Below are positions 8,803 through 18,324 of a stretch of DNA of 64,000 bases, piece after piece; positions within the stretch are counted from its first letter, which is position 1, and each line of letters opens with the position of its first letter. The translations under genes and the position numbers were made by a program. The stretch is from Oerskovia sp042887685 (GTDB taxonomy: Bacteria > Actinomycetota > Actinomycetes > Actinomycetales > Cellulomonadaceae): assembly GCF_042887685.1 (NCBI RefSeq), contig NZ_JBHVOS010000016.1, forward strand, positions 1 through 64,000, read 5' to 3'. The notes below the pieces were generated by a model. That model saw nothing but the letters and a program-made list of their open reading frames with translations, made no database searches and was not told the origin of the DNA.

Positions 8803-10223
8803 GACTCACCTGGGCCCAGCCCGAGGACCTGCTCGCGCACGAGCTCGTCCAGTCGACCATCGAGGGCAAGGACGTCGCGGCCGTCGTCGCACGGTGGACC
8901 GCGGCGGGCGGCGACACGGTCCCGGCCGTGAGCGGCGCGGGCCCCGTGCCCGCGCCCCCGGCGCTGCGCGCCCTGGCACGCGAGCTCCTCGACGAGCTCG
9001 ACGCCCTCCCGGCGGCCCCGGCCCCGGCCGAGCCGGACGGGTGGGCGCAGATCGCCGTGCTGCTCCCGGCGCCCCCGGCGCTCCCCACGGTGCCCGACGA
9101 CGAGCTCGCCCGCCGCGTGCACGGCGCCTGGACCGGGCGCTCGGCCGGCTGCCTGCTGGGCAAGCCGGTCGAGAAGATCCCGCGCCAGGGCATCGAGGAG
9201 ATCCTCCGGGCCACGGGCCGCTGGCCCCTCGCCACGTGGTTCACGGCGGTCGGGCTGCCCGACGACGTCGCGGCGCGCTGGCCCTGGAACCGGCGCAGCG
9301 CCCCGACCTCGCTCGAGGAGAACATCGACGGGATGCCCGAGGACGACGACCTCAACTACCCGATCCTCGCGCTCGCCCTGCTGGAGAAGCACGGCGCGGG
9401 CTTCACGACCGACGACGTCGCCCAGCTCTGGCTCGACAACCTGCCCGCGGGGCGCGTGTTCACCGCGGAGCGTGCGGCGTACCGCAACATCCTCGACGCG
9501 CGTCCCGTGCCCGAGACCGCGACGCACCAGAACCCGTTCCGCGAGTGGATCGGTGCGCTCATCCGCACCGACGTGCTCGGGTGGGTCGCCCCGGGCGACG
9601 TCCGGAGCGCCGCGTACCTCGCCTGGGTCGACGCGCGCCTGAGCCACACGCGCAACGGCGTCTACGGCGCCATGTGGGCCGCGGCGCTCGCGTCGGCGTC
9701 GATGGTCTGCTCGACCGTCGAGGACGTGCTCGACGCGGCCCAGACCGTGCTCCCTCCCGGCAGCCGGATCGCGGAGGCCGCGCGCCTGGGCCGCGAGGCC
9801 GCGCAGGACGGCGACGTGAGCGTCGGCCTCGACCGCATCCACGCCGTGTACGGCGACCTGCACTGGGTCCACGTGCTCAACAACGCGGCCGTGATCGCCT
9901 ACGCCCTGACCAAGGGTGCGGGGGACTTCGGGACGAGCGTCTCGATCGCGGTCACCGCGGGCTGGGACACCGACTCGGCCGCCGCGACAGTGGGCGGCGT
10001 CGTCGGGGCCCTGCTCGGGACCGCGGGGATCGGCCAGGCATGGACCGGACCTGTCGACGGTCGCATCGCGACCTCGCTCCCCGGCGGGGAGCAGCGCATC
10101 GACGACCTCGCCGCCCGGACGCTCGCGCTGCGGCTCACGGGAGCGGTGGTCCCGGCAGCCACCGATGCTGCCGTGGTCGCCGACACCGCCGACAACACCG
10201 ACACCGTGAGGGCCGGCGCATGA
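8799..10223 (+). CDS. ADP-ribosylglycohydrolase-fold enzyme (second of pair)
   Basis: 474 aa from the GTG that overlaps the previous stop by 4 bp. About 100 Ala/Pro-rich N-terminal residues precede the ARH fold, which begins at RVHGAWTGRSAGCLLGKPVEK. Metal ligands are in EDDDLNYPIL and GWDTDSAAATVGG. The insert before the second ligand is larger than in the first enzyme, so the two are not recent duplicates and may act on different bonds or form a heteromer. Translationally coupled to the ribokinase downstream. Confidence 0.88.
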   Translation: MRLTWAQPEDLLAHELVQSTIEGKDVAAVVARWTAAGGDTVPAVSGAGPVPAPPALRALARELLDELDALPAAPAPAEPDGWAQIAVLLPAPPALPTVPDDELARRVHGAWTGRSAGCLLGKPVEKIPRQGIEEILRATGRWPLATWFTAVGLPDDVAARWPWNRRSAPTSLEENIDGMPEDDDLNYPILALALLEKHGAGFTTDDVAQLWLDNLPAGRVFTAERAAYRNILDARPVPETATHQNPFREWIGALIRTDVLGWVAPGDVRSAAYLAWVDARLSHTRNGVYGAMWAAALASASMVCSTVEDVLDAAQTVLPPGSRIAEAARLGREAAQDGDVSVGLDRIHAVYGDLHWVHVLNNAAVIAYALTKGAGDFGTSVSIAVTAGWDTDSAAATVGGVVGALLGTAGIGQAWTGPVDGRIATSLPGGEQRIDDLAARTLALRLTGAVVPAATDAAVVADTADNTDTVRAGA

Positions 10224-11254
10224 GCCCCGACCAGACCGCCCCGAGCCGGGGGAGCGTCGTCGTCGTCGGCTCGGCCAACGTCGACCTCGTGGTCGACGTC
10301 CCCCGCCACCCCGGTGGTGGCGAGACGATCCTCGGCGGCGACCTGCGCCGCAGCCCCGGCGGCAAGGGCGCCAACCAGGCCGTCGCCGCCGCCCGGGCGG
10401 GCGGCGCCGACACGACGTTCGTCGGGGCCCTCGGCCGGGACGAGTCGGGCGGGCTGCTGCTCGCCTCGCTCGACGGCGCAGGGGTGCGCACCGACCTCGT
10501 CGGCCGCACCGCGGCCCCCACGGGGACCGCGCTCATCACGGTCTCGCCCGACGGCGAGAACGCGATCGTCGTCGCCCCCGGCGCGAACTCGCAGGTGCGC
10601 ATCGGCCCCGAGCAGGCGGACCGGATCGCGGCGGCGGACGTCGTCCTGGCGCAGCTCGAGATCCCGCTCGAGGTCGTCCTCGCCGCGGGGGCCGCCCGAC
10701 GGCCGGGGGCAGTGCTCGTGCTCAACGCGGCGCCGTCCCGCGACCTGCCCGACGAGATGTGGGCCGCGCTCGACCTGCTGATCGTCAACGAGCACGAGGC
10801 GCGCGACCTGGCGGGGGACGCCGGCGACCCGGCCGCTCCCACCGACCCTGCTACCTCCACCGGCCTCGCCTCCCCCACCGACCCGGCCATCTTCACCAGC
10901 CCGGCCGCCCCCACCAGCCCCGCCGACGTCGCCGCGCGCCTGGCCGCGACCCTGCTCGCCAGGGTGCCCGCCGTCGTCGTGACCCTCGGCGGTGCCGGGT
11001 GCCTCGTCGCCCAGCGCGGCTCGGCCCCCGTCCACGTACCCGCCCCGCGCGTCGACGCCGTCGACACGACGGGCGCAGGAGACACCTTCTGCGGCGTGCT
11101 CGCCGCAGCCCTCGCGGGCGGGGCCACCCTCGTGGACGCCGCCCGGACCGCCTCGTTCGCGGGCGCCCTGGCCGTGACACGGCCCGGGGCCCAGGACGCC
11201 GTGCCCACGGCCGACGAGGTCGCCACCTTCGCGCACACGGAGCAGCTGCCATGA
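10220..11254 (+). CDS. rbsK: Ribokinase-like PfkB carbohydrate kinase
   Basis: 344 aa. PfkB signatures: VVVGSANVDLVVDVPRHPGGGET at the N-terminus, the SPGGKGANQAVAAARAGG segment, and the catalytic DTTGAGDTFCG with its Asp base near the C-terminus. This is the ribokinase pattern (ATP-dependent 5-phosphorylation of ribose). An unusual ~27-residue insertion rich in Pro/Ala/Thr/Ser (PTDPATSTGLASPTDP onward) interrupts the fold around residue 215. ATG overlaps the preceding stop (ATGA). In this operon it would phosphorylate the sugar released by the two glycohydrolases. Confidence 0.88.
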   Translation: MSPDQTAPSRGSVVVVGSANVDLVVDVPRHPGGGETILGGDLRRSPGGKGANQAVAAARAGGADTTFVGALGRDESGGLLLASLDGAGVRTDLVGRTAAPTGTALITVSPDGENAIVVAPGANSQVRIGPEQADRIAAADVVLAQLEIPLEVVLAAGAARRPGAVLVLNAAPSRDLPDEMWAALDLLIVNEHEARDLAGDAGDPAAPTDPATSTGLASPTDPAIFTSPAAPTSPADVAARLAATLLARVPAVVVTLGGAGCLVAQRGSAPVHVPAPRVDAVDTTGAGDTFCGVLAAALAGGATLVDAARTASFAGALAVTRPGAQDAVPTADEVATFAHTEQLP

Positions 11255-13425
11255 GCTACACGTTCGACCCGCTCGTCCCTCGCCCCATCGACCTCCCCAC
11301 GTCCGTCCCGCTCGACGGGCCGCTCGACGAGCAGGACGTCGCCGCGCTCGACCAGGCGAAGATCTTCGCCGCGCCTGACGACCCGGCGCAGCGGGCCGCG
11401 TGGCGCGAGCGGCTCGAGGCGTGGCGCAGCGGCGCGCGCGAGCGCCACGGGTTCACGGGCGCGGTCTACGAGCGACCGCAGGCCGCGTGGGCCGCGAGCT
11501 GCTTCACGATCGCGCAGGTCTGGCTGTGGGACGAGCTGCTCTACTCGTTCGAGGAGAACCGCTTCACGCCCGAGCGCTTCCTCGCCGACGCGCGGGAGCG
11601 GTTCGCGGACCTCGACGCCGTGGTGCTGTGGCACGCGTACCCGGTCATCGGGATCGACGACCGCAACCAGTGGGACTTCTACCGTGACGTCCCGGGCCTC
11701 ACGGGGCCCGACGGCCTGGTCGCGACCCTGCACGCCGCGGGCCTGCACGTGTTCGTCGACTACAACCCGTGGGACACGGGCACGCGCCGCGGCGAGGACG
11801 ACCTGTCCGAGCTCGCTGCGGTCGTCGCGGACCTTCCGGCGGACGGCGTCTTCCTCGACACGCTCAAGAAGGCCGAGCCCGAGCTCGTCGCACGGCTCGA
11901 GGCCGCCCGGCCGGGCATCGTCCTCGAGGGCGAGTCCAAGCTCGCGGTCGAGCGCATCGAGGACCACTCGTCGTCGTGGGCGCAGTTCTTCGCCGACTCG
12001 GCGGTGCCGGGCGTCCTGCGCGCGCACTGGTACGAGCGCCGTCACATGCAGCACCACGTGCGCCGCTGGAACCGCGACCACACCGACGAGCTCCAGTCTG
12101 CGTGGATCAACGGCGTGGGCGTCATGGTGTGGGAGGTCGTGTTCGGGGTGTGGGTCGGGTGGAGCGAGCGCGACGCCGCGACGCTGCGCCGCATGGTCAC
12201 GGTCCAGCGCGCCGCCAAGGACCTGCTGCTCGACGGCGCTTGGACCCCGCTCACGGACCTCGCCCCCGAGGCGCGCGACGCGGGCGTGCACGCGTCGCTC
12301 TTCTCGCGCGACGGCGTCTCGCTGTGGACGCTCGTCAACCGCGGCGAGGACGACTACACGGGCCAGGTCCTCGCGGACGCCCCCGCCGGCCGTCTGATCG
12401 ACCTGACCGGCCTGGCGGCCTCCGCCGCCCCCACCGACCCGACCGGTACGCCGGTCGCCCAGGCCGGTGGCACCGTCGACGGAGCCGGTGCCACCGCTCC
12501 ACCCGTCACGGTCCCGGGCCGCGGCATCGCGGCGCTCGTGCACGTCGCCCCCGGCGCCGACGAGCCCGACTGGCTCCCCGGCCTCGTCGAGGACATGCGG
12601 CGTCACGCTCCGAGCGCGGACGCGCGGTTCCCGCACCGCCTCGCGCGCCGGATCGTGCCGGAGGTCTCGGCGTCGGGGCTCGACGGCACCGCCCGGCTCG
12701 ACGGCTCCGCCGCACACACCACCGCCCACCCCGTGCCGGTCCACCCCGAGACCGGGGCGGGCCAGGACGTGGAGGCGAGCGCCGTCGTCGTGCCCGCGGG
12801 GCCGTACGTCCTGACGGTGCGCTACCGCGCCCGCGAGACCGGGATGTACCAGGGCGCGCCCTACGTCGAGGAGTGGAAGCCCCTCGCGCCGCGCCTGCAC
12901 GACCCGCGCACGCTCCAGCGCGACGGCGAGCTCGCCGCCCCCGTCGCGGTCGCGGCCACCGAGGTGACCAACGCCGAGTTCGCACGGTTCCTCGACGCGA
13001 CCGGCTACCGGCCCGCGACCCGGCACAGGTTCCTCGCGCACTGGGTGGACGACCGACCGCCCGCGGGGCGCGAGGACGAGCCCGTGACGTTCGTCGACCT
13101 CGACGACGCGCGCGCCTACAGCGCCTGGCGCGGAGGCCGGCTCCCGAGCGAGGACGAGTGGCAGCTCGCGGGCGAGACCGGCGGCCTGCTGCGCGGCACC
13201 CCCGTCGTGTGGAACTGGACCGAGAGCGAGCACAGCGACGGCCGCACCCGCTACGCGATGCTCAAGGGCGGCTCGGACCACGAGTCCGTCGGCTCCGAGT
13301 GGTACTTCGACGGCGGCGTCCAGCGCCCCGAGTTCAGCGCCAAGCTGCTCCTGCCGGGCCTGGGGCTGGCACGCAGCTCGAGCATCGGCTTCCGCTGCGC
13401 CTGGACCGTGGAAGTGACGGCATGA
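11251..13425 (+). CDS. TIM-barrel glycosidase-like / FGE-sulfatase-like fusion protein
   Basis: 724 aa, ATG overlapping the ribokinase stop. Residues ~1-430 look like a (beta/alpha)8 hydrolase-type barrel (VVLWHAYPVIGIDDRNQW, GLHVFVDYNPWDTG, GVFLDTLKKAEPELV, GIVLEGESKLAVE); no CAZy family is recognisable by eye. A Pro/Ala/Gly linker follows, then from ~565 a formylglycine-generating-enzyme-like (SUMF1/EgtB) fold: TEVTNAEFARFLDATGY, WRGGRLPSEDEWQLA, GGSDHES and the terminal GFRCAW. The CYRYRC copper/thiol site of true FGE is absent, so the domain is probably not a sulfatase activator. It may bind ligand or use another metal chemistry. Acts in the pathway of the flanking genes; precise role unknown. 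Confidence 0.75.
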   Translation: MSYTFDPLVPRPIDLPTSVPLDGPLDEQDVAALDQAKIFAAPDDPAQRAAWRERLEAWRSGARERHGFTGAVYERPQAAWAASCFTIAQVWLWDELLYSFEENRFTPERFLADARERFADLDAVVLWHAYPVIGIDDRNQWDFYRDVPGLTGPDGLVATLHAAGLHVFVDYNPWDTGTRRGEDDLSELAAVVADLPADGVFLDTLKKAEPELVARLEAARPGIVLEGESKLAVERIEDHSSSWAQFFADSAVPGVLRAHWYERRHMQHHVRRWNRDHTDELQSAWINGVGVMVWEVVFGVWVGWSERDAATLRRMVTVQRAAKDLLLDGAWTPLTDLAPEARDAGVHASLFSRDGVSLWTLVNRGEDDYTGQVLADAPAGRLIDLTGLAASAAPTDPTGTPVAQAGGTVDGAGATAPPVTVPGRGIAALVHVAPGADEPDWLPGLVEDMRRHAPSADARFPHRLARRIVPEVSASGLDGTARLDGSAAHTTAHPVPVHPETGAGQDVEASAVVVPAGPYVLTVRYRARETGMYQGAPYVEEWKPLAPRLHDPRTLQRDGELAAPVAVAATEVTNAEFARFLDATGYRPATRHRFLAHWVDDRPPAGREDEPVTFVDLDDARAYSAWRGGRLPSEDEWQLAGETGGLLRGTPVVWNWTESEHSDGRTRYAMLKGGSDHESVGSEWYFDGGVQRPEFSAKLLLPGLGLARSSSIGFRCAWTVEVTA

Positions 13426-14630
13426 CCGTCTCGCGCGACCCCCGGGACGGTGCGCTCGCGGGCCTCAAGGTCGTCGACGCCTCGACGCTCTTCGCGGGCC
13501 CCATGGCCGCGATGCACCTCGGCGACATGGGCGCCGACGTGATCAAGGTCGAGCACCCCATCAAGCCCGACCCCTCGCGCGGGCACGGCGCCGCGAAGGA
13601 CGGCGTCAACCTCTGGTGGAAGACGCTCGGCCGCAACAAGCGCACCGTGACCGTCAACCTGTCGAGCGACGGGGGGCGCGAGGTCTTCCTGGCGCTCGCG
13701 GCCGAGGCCGACGTCGTGATCGAGAACTTCCGCCCCGGGACGCTCGAACGCTGGGGCCTGGGCTACGACGAGCTCTCGGCCCACAACCCTCGCCTCGTGC
13801 TCGCGCGCATCAGCGGGTTCGGGCAGGTTGGGCCGTACCGGTCGCGCCCCGGGTTCGGCACGCTCGCCGAGGCCATGAGCGGGTTCGCGGCCATGACGGG
13901 CGAGGCGGACGGTCCGCCGACCCTGCCGCCGTTCGGTCTCGCGGACGGCGTCGCGTCGCTCGCGACCGCGTTCGCGGTCATGGTCGCGCTCCAGAGCCGT
14001 GAGCGCACGGGCCGCGGCCAGGTCGTCGACACCGCGATCATCGAGCCGATCCTCGCGATGCTCGGCCCGCAGATCACGCGCTGGGACCAGCTAGGAACCG
14101 TGCAGCCGCGCACGGGCAACCGCTCGGCGAACAACGCGCCGCGCAACACGTACCGCACGAGCGACGGCCAGTGGGTCGCGGTCTCGACGTCGGCGCAGTC
14201 GATCGCGGAGCGCGTCATGCGCCTCGTGGGGCACCCCGAGGTCATCGACGAGCCATGGTTCGCGGTGGGGGCCGAGCGCGCCCAGCACGCCGACGAGCTC
14301 GACGCGGCCGTGGGCGGCTGGATCGCGCAGCGCACGCGCGACGAGGTCGTGGCGGCGTTCGAGGAGGCGCAGGCCGCGGTCGCGCCCATCTACGACGCGC
14401 AGGACATCGTGGGCGACCCGCAGTTCCAGGCGCTCGGCACGCTCCACGAGATCGAGGACCCCGAGCTCGGGCCCCTGCTCATGCAGGGCCCGCTGTTCCG
14501 GCTCTCGGACCACGACGGCGTCATCGGCTTCACGGGCCGCGCGCACGGCGCCGACACCGACGAGGTGCTGGGCGAGCTGGGCTTCGACGCCGAGCGCGTC
14601 GCCGAGCTGCGGGAGGCGGGGGCCGTATGA
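13422..14630 (+). CDS. CaiB/BaiF family CoA-transferase
   Basis: 402 aa class III CoA-transferase. Signatures: GLKVVDASTLFAGPMAAMHLGDMGADVIKVE at the start, NKRTVTVNLSS, and LADGVASLATAF, which contains the catalytic Asp that forms the acyl-CoA anhydride. These enzymes move CoA between carboxylic acids. The gene overlaps the upstream fusion (ATGA) and the downstream lyase by 4 bp. Together they suggest activation of a carboxylate aglycone as a CoA thioester that the lyase then cleaves, as in itaconate or mesaconate catabolism. Confidence 0.9.
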   Translation: MTVSRDPRDGALAGLKVVDASTLFAGPMAAMHLGDMGADVIKVEHPIKPDPSRGHGAAKDGVNLWWKTLGRNKRTVTVNLSSDGGREVFLALAAEADVVIENFRPGTLERWGLGYDELSAHNPRLVLARISGFGQVGPYRSRPGFGTLAEAMSGFAAMTGEADGPPTLPPFGLADGVASLATAFAVMVALQSRERTGRGQVVDTAIIEPILAMLGPQITRWDQLGTVQPRTGNRSANNAPRNTYRTSDGQWVAVSTSAQSIAERVMRLVGHPEVIDEPWFAVGAERAQHADELDAAVGGWIAQRTRDEVVAAFEEAQAAVAPIYDAQDIVGDPQFQALGTLHEIEDPELGPLLMQGPLFRLSDHDGVIGFTGRAHGADTDEVLGELGFDAERVAELREAGAV

Positions 14631-15457
14631 GCACCCCGCCGCTCACGCTGCTCTACGCCCCGGCCGACCGGCCCGACCGTGTCACCAAGGCGTTCGCGAC
14701 GTCCGCCGACGTCGTGATCGTCGACCTCGAGGACGCGGTCGCCCCGGCCGCCAAGGTGGCCGCGCGGGCCTCGGCCGTGGAACTGCTGGCCGAGGTCTCG
14801 CGCCGGGTCCAGGTGCGCGTCAACCAGCGCGCCACGCCCTGGCACGCCGACGACGTCGCGGCGGTCGCGACGCTTCCCCTCGCCGTGGGGGCTCGCGTGC
14901 CCAAGGTCGAGTCGGCCGACGAGGTCCGCGGCCTCGCGGCCGCGCTGCCCGGGCGCGACCTGCACCTGCTGGTCGAGTCGGCTCTCGGGGTCGAGCGGGC
15001 GTTCGAGATCGCGTCCGCCTCGCCCCAGGTCGCGTCGGTCGGCCTGGGCGAGGCCGACCTGCGCTCCGACCTGCGCGTGGACGACGACGGCGCGCTGGCC
15101 TGGGTGCGCAGCCGCCTCGTGGTCGCGGCGCGGGCCGCGGGGCTGCCGTCGCCGTCCATGTCGGCGTACACGCACGTCAAGGACGTCGACGGGCTCGTGG
15201 CCTCGTGCCGTGCGGGTCGTGCCCTCGGCTTCCTGGGTCGCACCGCGATCCACCCCGTCCAGCTCGACCCCATCCGCGAGGCGTTCCTCCCGAGCACCGA
15301 CGAGGTCTCGCGGGCGCGCGAGGTGCTCGACCGCGTCGGCACCGCGGCCGCGCGCGGGGTCGGGGCGATCGCGCTCCCCGACGGCACGTTCCTCGACGTC
15401 GCGATGGTCGAGCGCGCGCGCTCGGTCCTCGCGGTCGCGGGGGAGGCGACGGCCTGA
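14627..15457 (+). CDS. HpcH/HpaI-CitE family CoA-ester lyase
   Basis: 276 aa, shorter than citrate lyase beta but typical for stand-alone CitE-like malyl/citramalyl-CoA lyases. Visible: LYAPADRPDRVTKAF, VIVDLEDAVAPAAK (metal-binding ED), VRVNQR, LLVESALGVERAFEIA, GLGEADLRSDL and GRTAIHPVQL. Expected reaction: retro-Claisen cleavage of a beta-hydroxyacyl-CoA to acetyl-CoA plus an oxoacid. Last gene of the operon, overlapping the CoA-transferase by 4 bp and followed by a GC hairpin. Confidence 0.88.
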   Translation: MSTPPLTLLYAPADRPDRVTKAFATSADVVIVDLEDAVAPAAKVAARASAVELLAEVSRRVQVRVNQRATPWHADDVAAVATLPLAVGARVPKVESADEVRGLAAALPGRDLHLLVESALGVERAFEIASASPQVASVGLGEADLRSDLRVDDDGALAWVRSRLVVAARAAGLPSPSMSAYTHVKDVDGLVASCRAGRALGFLGRTAIHPVQLDPIREAFLPSTDEVSRAREVLDRVGTAAARGVGAIALPDGTFLDVAMVERARSVLAVAGEATA

Positions 15458-15481
15458 GGGCCGCTCTCCCGTGAGGGGGTG

Positions 15482-15501
15482 CCCGCGCACCGGCGCGCGG
15501 G
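15482..15501 (+). terminator. Possible operon terminator
   Basis: CCCGCGC (15482-15488) pairs with GCGCGGG (15495-15501) around ACCGGC, 25 bp after the lyase stop. The stem is short and has no U-tract, so this is tentative. Confidence 0.4.
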
Positions 15502-15660
15502 TGGCCCCGACCTGCTGAACCTGCACTGCCTTCTGTTCCACCTCGACCACTGCGACCGGTTCGATGGTCGGCCCCGGCCGCTCCACCTCGCCGGCCGCGG
15601 TGCCCGTCCCACCCCGCACGACCCGTACGGCCCTGCTCACGCTTCTCGAAGGAGAGAACC

Positions 15661-18186
15661 ATGACCTCAGCCCTCCCGACGACGCCACCGCGCGTCCCTC
15701 GTTCGCGGCGGCGGATCGCTGCCCTCCTGGCCGGGGTGGTGGGAGCGGGCGGCGCCGTCGTCGGGCTCCCGCTCGTCGTGGCCGGACCCGTCGCGGCCGC
15801 CGAGCAGGGCACGCTCGTGCCCGGCAGCGCGCCCTCGGAGGCGCTCGGCGCGGGCGGTGCCGTCGACTACACGGTGTACCTGCCACCCGGCTACGACGAG
15901 GACGCCGAGCAGCGCTACCCGACCGTCTACCTGCTGCACGGGCGCGGCGACACGCAGGCCGCGTGGCAGCGCGTCGCGACCGACCTCGACGAGCTCATCG
16001 GGACCGAGGCGATCCAGCCCCTGGTCGTGGTCATGCCCGACGCGCCCTGGAACGACCGGGGCAGCTGGTACACGGACTCGGCCTACGAGGGGTCGGCGGA
16101 CTCGGGCGAAGGCGCAGGACTCCAGGTCGAGACCGCGCTCACGCGCGACCTGGTCGGGCACGTCGACGCGACCTACCGCACCGTGGCCGACCGTGAGGCG
16201 CGCGCCGTCGGCGGCTACTCCATGGGCGGGGCGGGCGCGCTGCGCCTGACCCTCGCGCACCAGGACGAGTTCTCGGCCGGCATCGTGCTGAGCCCCGCCG
16301 TGTACGTCCCCCAGCCCCCTGCGGACTCGTCCGTCCGTGACCACGGGGGCTACGGCGTCGGGCACGAGCTGTTCTCGCCCGAGCGCTACACCGAGCTCTC
16401 CTACCCGGCGGCGCTCGCCGCGCTCGACCCGGCGCTGCCCGTGCACCTGTTCGTCGCGGTCGGCGACGACGAGTGGGCCAACCCGGACCCCGCGGAGGCC
16501 AGCCACGACATCGACTTCGAGTCCGCCCGGCTCTACAACACCGCGCGCCGCGTGCCAGGAGTGACGGCCGAGCTGCGGGTCATGGACGGGGGCCACGACT
16601 GGGACGTCTGGCAGCCCGCGTTCCGCGAGGCGATCGTCGACGTGTCCTCGCGCCTGCGCACCGAGCCCACCGTGCCGTGGGACGCGGAGCTGCTCGGCTC
16701 CGCGGGCGACGACCGCGCGGGCGGCATCCTCCCCACGCCCGACGGCGGCACGACCGTCGCGCTCAACCTTGCCGGGGCGTGGGCCGGGTCCCAGCCCGCG
16801 GGTGGCCTCGACGTCGTGCTCGCCCGCCGCGACGCGGACGGTGCGACGCTGTGGCAGCACCCGATCGCGACGGCCGCCGACGAGCGCGCGTACGGCGTGG
16901 TCGCCGGACGGGCCGGCACGACCCTCGTCGCCGGGTACACCAAGGGCGACCTCGACGGGAAGCACGCGGGCACGACGCGCGACGACGGGTTCGTCGCGGC
17001 CGTGACCGCCACGGGCGAGCGCGCCTGGACCCTCCAGACGGGCGATCCCGCCGCGGCCGACCGCTTCTACGCCGTCGCGCCCGACGGGGCGGGCGGCGCG
17101 TACGTCGCCGGGTACACGAGCGGCACCGTCCCCGGTGGCACGAGCGCGGGGGACAAGGACGCCGTCGTCGGGCGCGTCTCGGCCGGTGGCGAGCTCCTGT
17201 GGCTGCGCCAGGTCGGCGGTCCGGGCGAGGACAAGGCGCTCGCCGTGGCCCCCGGCCCGGACGGGTCCGTGTACGTCGGCGGGGTCGCAGGGCAGGGCAT
17301 GCCGGGCGCGCAGGCGGCCGGCGCCAACGACGGCTGGGTCGCGCGGTACGACGGCGCGGGCGAGCTCGTGTGGATGCGAGGGGTCGCGACCTCCGCCAAC
17401 GACCAGGTGAGCGGGCTCGTGGCGCGCGCAGACGGGTCGGTCGTCGCCGTGGGGCACACGCGCGGTGCGCTCGGCGGGGCCTCCGCCGGTGACAACGACG
17501 TGTTCGCGCGGGCCTTCGACGCCTCGGGCGAGGTCCTGTGGACCACGCAGACCGGCACGGCGACCGACGACCGCGGCGTGACCGGCGTGGCCGGGGCCGA
17601 CGGCACGGTGCTCGTCGTCGGCACGACGTACGGCTCGCTGGGGACGCCCGTCGGCGGCGTGGACGTGTTCACGCTCGCGCTCGCGGCCGACGGCACGCCC
17701 GGGGCCGTGACCCAGCTCGGGACGCGCGAGCGCGACGGGGCCGACGAGTGGGACGACGCCAACCTGTTCGCGGCGGCGCTGCCCGGTGCGGACGGCGCCT
17801 GGCTGAGCGGTCTGACGTTCGGGGCGCCGCTCGGCGCGGTGAACGCAGGGGCCGGGGACGTGTTCGTGACGCGGGTCGAGTTCGCGACCGGGCCGTCGGT
17901 GCCGTCGACCGAGGTCGGCGTCGAGGCCACGGCGCGCTGCGTCGGCGGCAGGGTGCAGGTCTCGGTGCGAGCGCTCAACGGCGGGGACCACGCGGTGGAC
18001 GTCGAGGTGTCGACGCCGTTCGGGACCAAGAAGTTCGCGGGCGTGGGCGCGGGCAAGAGCGCGCAGCAGACGTTCTCCGCCCGGGTGCCGGCGATCGAGG
18101 CGGGGGTGGCGACCGTGACGGTGCACGAGCCGGCGGGGCCGGTCGAGGTCCGCACGCCGTACGCGGCGACGGACTGCGCGGCCTGA
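15661..18186 (+). CDS. Secreted esterase with beta-propeller repeats and C-terminal module
   Basis: 841 aa. Signal peptide ending near VAAAEQG (~residue 48). Residues ~50-335 form an esterase D/feruloyl-esterase-type alpha/beta hydrolase, with nucleophile Ser in GGYSMGGAG (~187) and catalytic His in GGHDWDVW (~311). From ~340 to 740 come repeats of the form GDxDAVVGRVSAGGELLWLRQVGG, typical of SBBP beta-propellers. The last ~85 residues (ATARC to the C-terminus) closely match the tail of the aminopeptidase at 47617-49350, including two Cys and TPFGTK. Probably releases esterified acids from plant or microbial polysaccharide outside the cell. GAAGGAG precedes the ATG. Lies after the catabolic operon and may share its biology. 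Confidence 0.85.
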   Translation: MTSALPTTPPRVPRSRRRIAALLAGVVGAGGAVVGLPLVVAGPVAAAEQGTLVPGSAPSEALGAGGAVDYTVYLPPGYDEDAEQRYPTVYLLHGRGDTQAAWQRVATDLDELIGTEAIQPLVVVMPDAPWNDRGSWYTDSAYEGSADSGEGAGLQVETALTRDLVGHVDATYRTVADREARAVGGYSMGGAGALRLTLAHQDEFSAGIVLSPAVYVPQPPADSSVRDHGGYGVGHELFSPERYTELSYPAALAALDPALPVHLFVAVGDDEWANPDPAEASHDIDFESARLYNTARRVPGVTAELRVMDGGHDWDVWQPAFREAIVDVSSRLRTEPTVPWDAELLGSAGDDRAGGILPTPDGGTTVALNLAGAWAGSQPAGGLDVVLARRDADGATLWQHPIATAADERAYGVVAGRAGTTLVAGYTKGDLDGKHAGTTRDDGFVAAVTATGERAWTLQTGDPAAADRFYAVAPDGAGGAYVAGYTSGTVPGGTSAGDKDAVVGRVSAGGELLWLRQVGGPGEDKALAVAPGPDGSVYVGGVAGQGMPGAQAAGANDGWVARYDGAGELVWMRGVATSANDQVSGLVARADGSVVAVGHTRGALGGASAGDNDVFARAFDASGEVLWTTQTGTATDDRGVTGVAGADGTVLVVGTTYGSLGTPVGGVDVFTLALAADGTPGAVTQLGTRERDGADEWDDANLFAAALPGADGAWLSGLTFGAPLGAVNAGAGDVFVTRVEFATGPSVPSTEVGVEATARCVGGRVQVSVRALNGGDHAVDVEVSTPFGTKKFAGVGAGKSAQQTFSARVPAIEAGVATVTVHEPAGPVEVRTPYAATDCAA

Positions 18187-18239
18187 CGGGGCTGGGCGCC
18201 CGGGTGCCTGGGTGCCTGGTTTCTTGGGCGCCTGGGCGC

Positions 18240-18296
18240 CGAGTGTGCAGTTCGGGTCGTCGTGGAGCGTCGGTGACAGCCCGAACTGCACACTCG
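18240..18296. repeat. 57-bp palindromic element, copy 1 (GAG-N6-GTTCGGG family)
   Basis: 17-bp perfect arms CGAGTGTGCAGTTCGGG (18240-18256) and their complement (18280-18296) around a 23-nt loop, between the convergent esterase and chitinase genes. Identical arms occur at 19523, 21338 and 40226, always with a 57-bp footprint. Confidence 0.95.
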
Positions 18297-18324
18297 ACGG
18301 CCGCGGGCCGCGAGACCGTGGGAC

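Noticed and set aside
10135..13281. A ~1,050-codon minus-strand open frame opposite the ribokinase and fusion genes
   Set aside because: Shadow of the TIM-barrel/FGE gene and ribokinase; no domain pattern, no ribosome site.
13422..15457. CoA-transferase and lyase as a complete itaconate/citramalate pathway
   Set aside because: No itaconyl-CoA hydratase gene is present, and the linkage to sugar uptake and ADP-ribosylglycohydrolases does not fit it.
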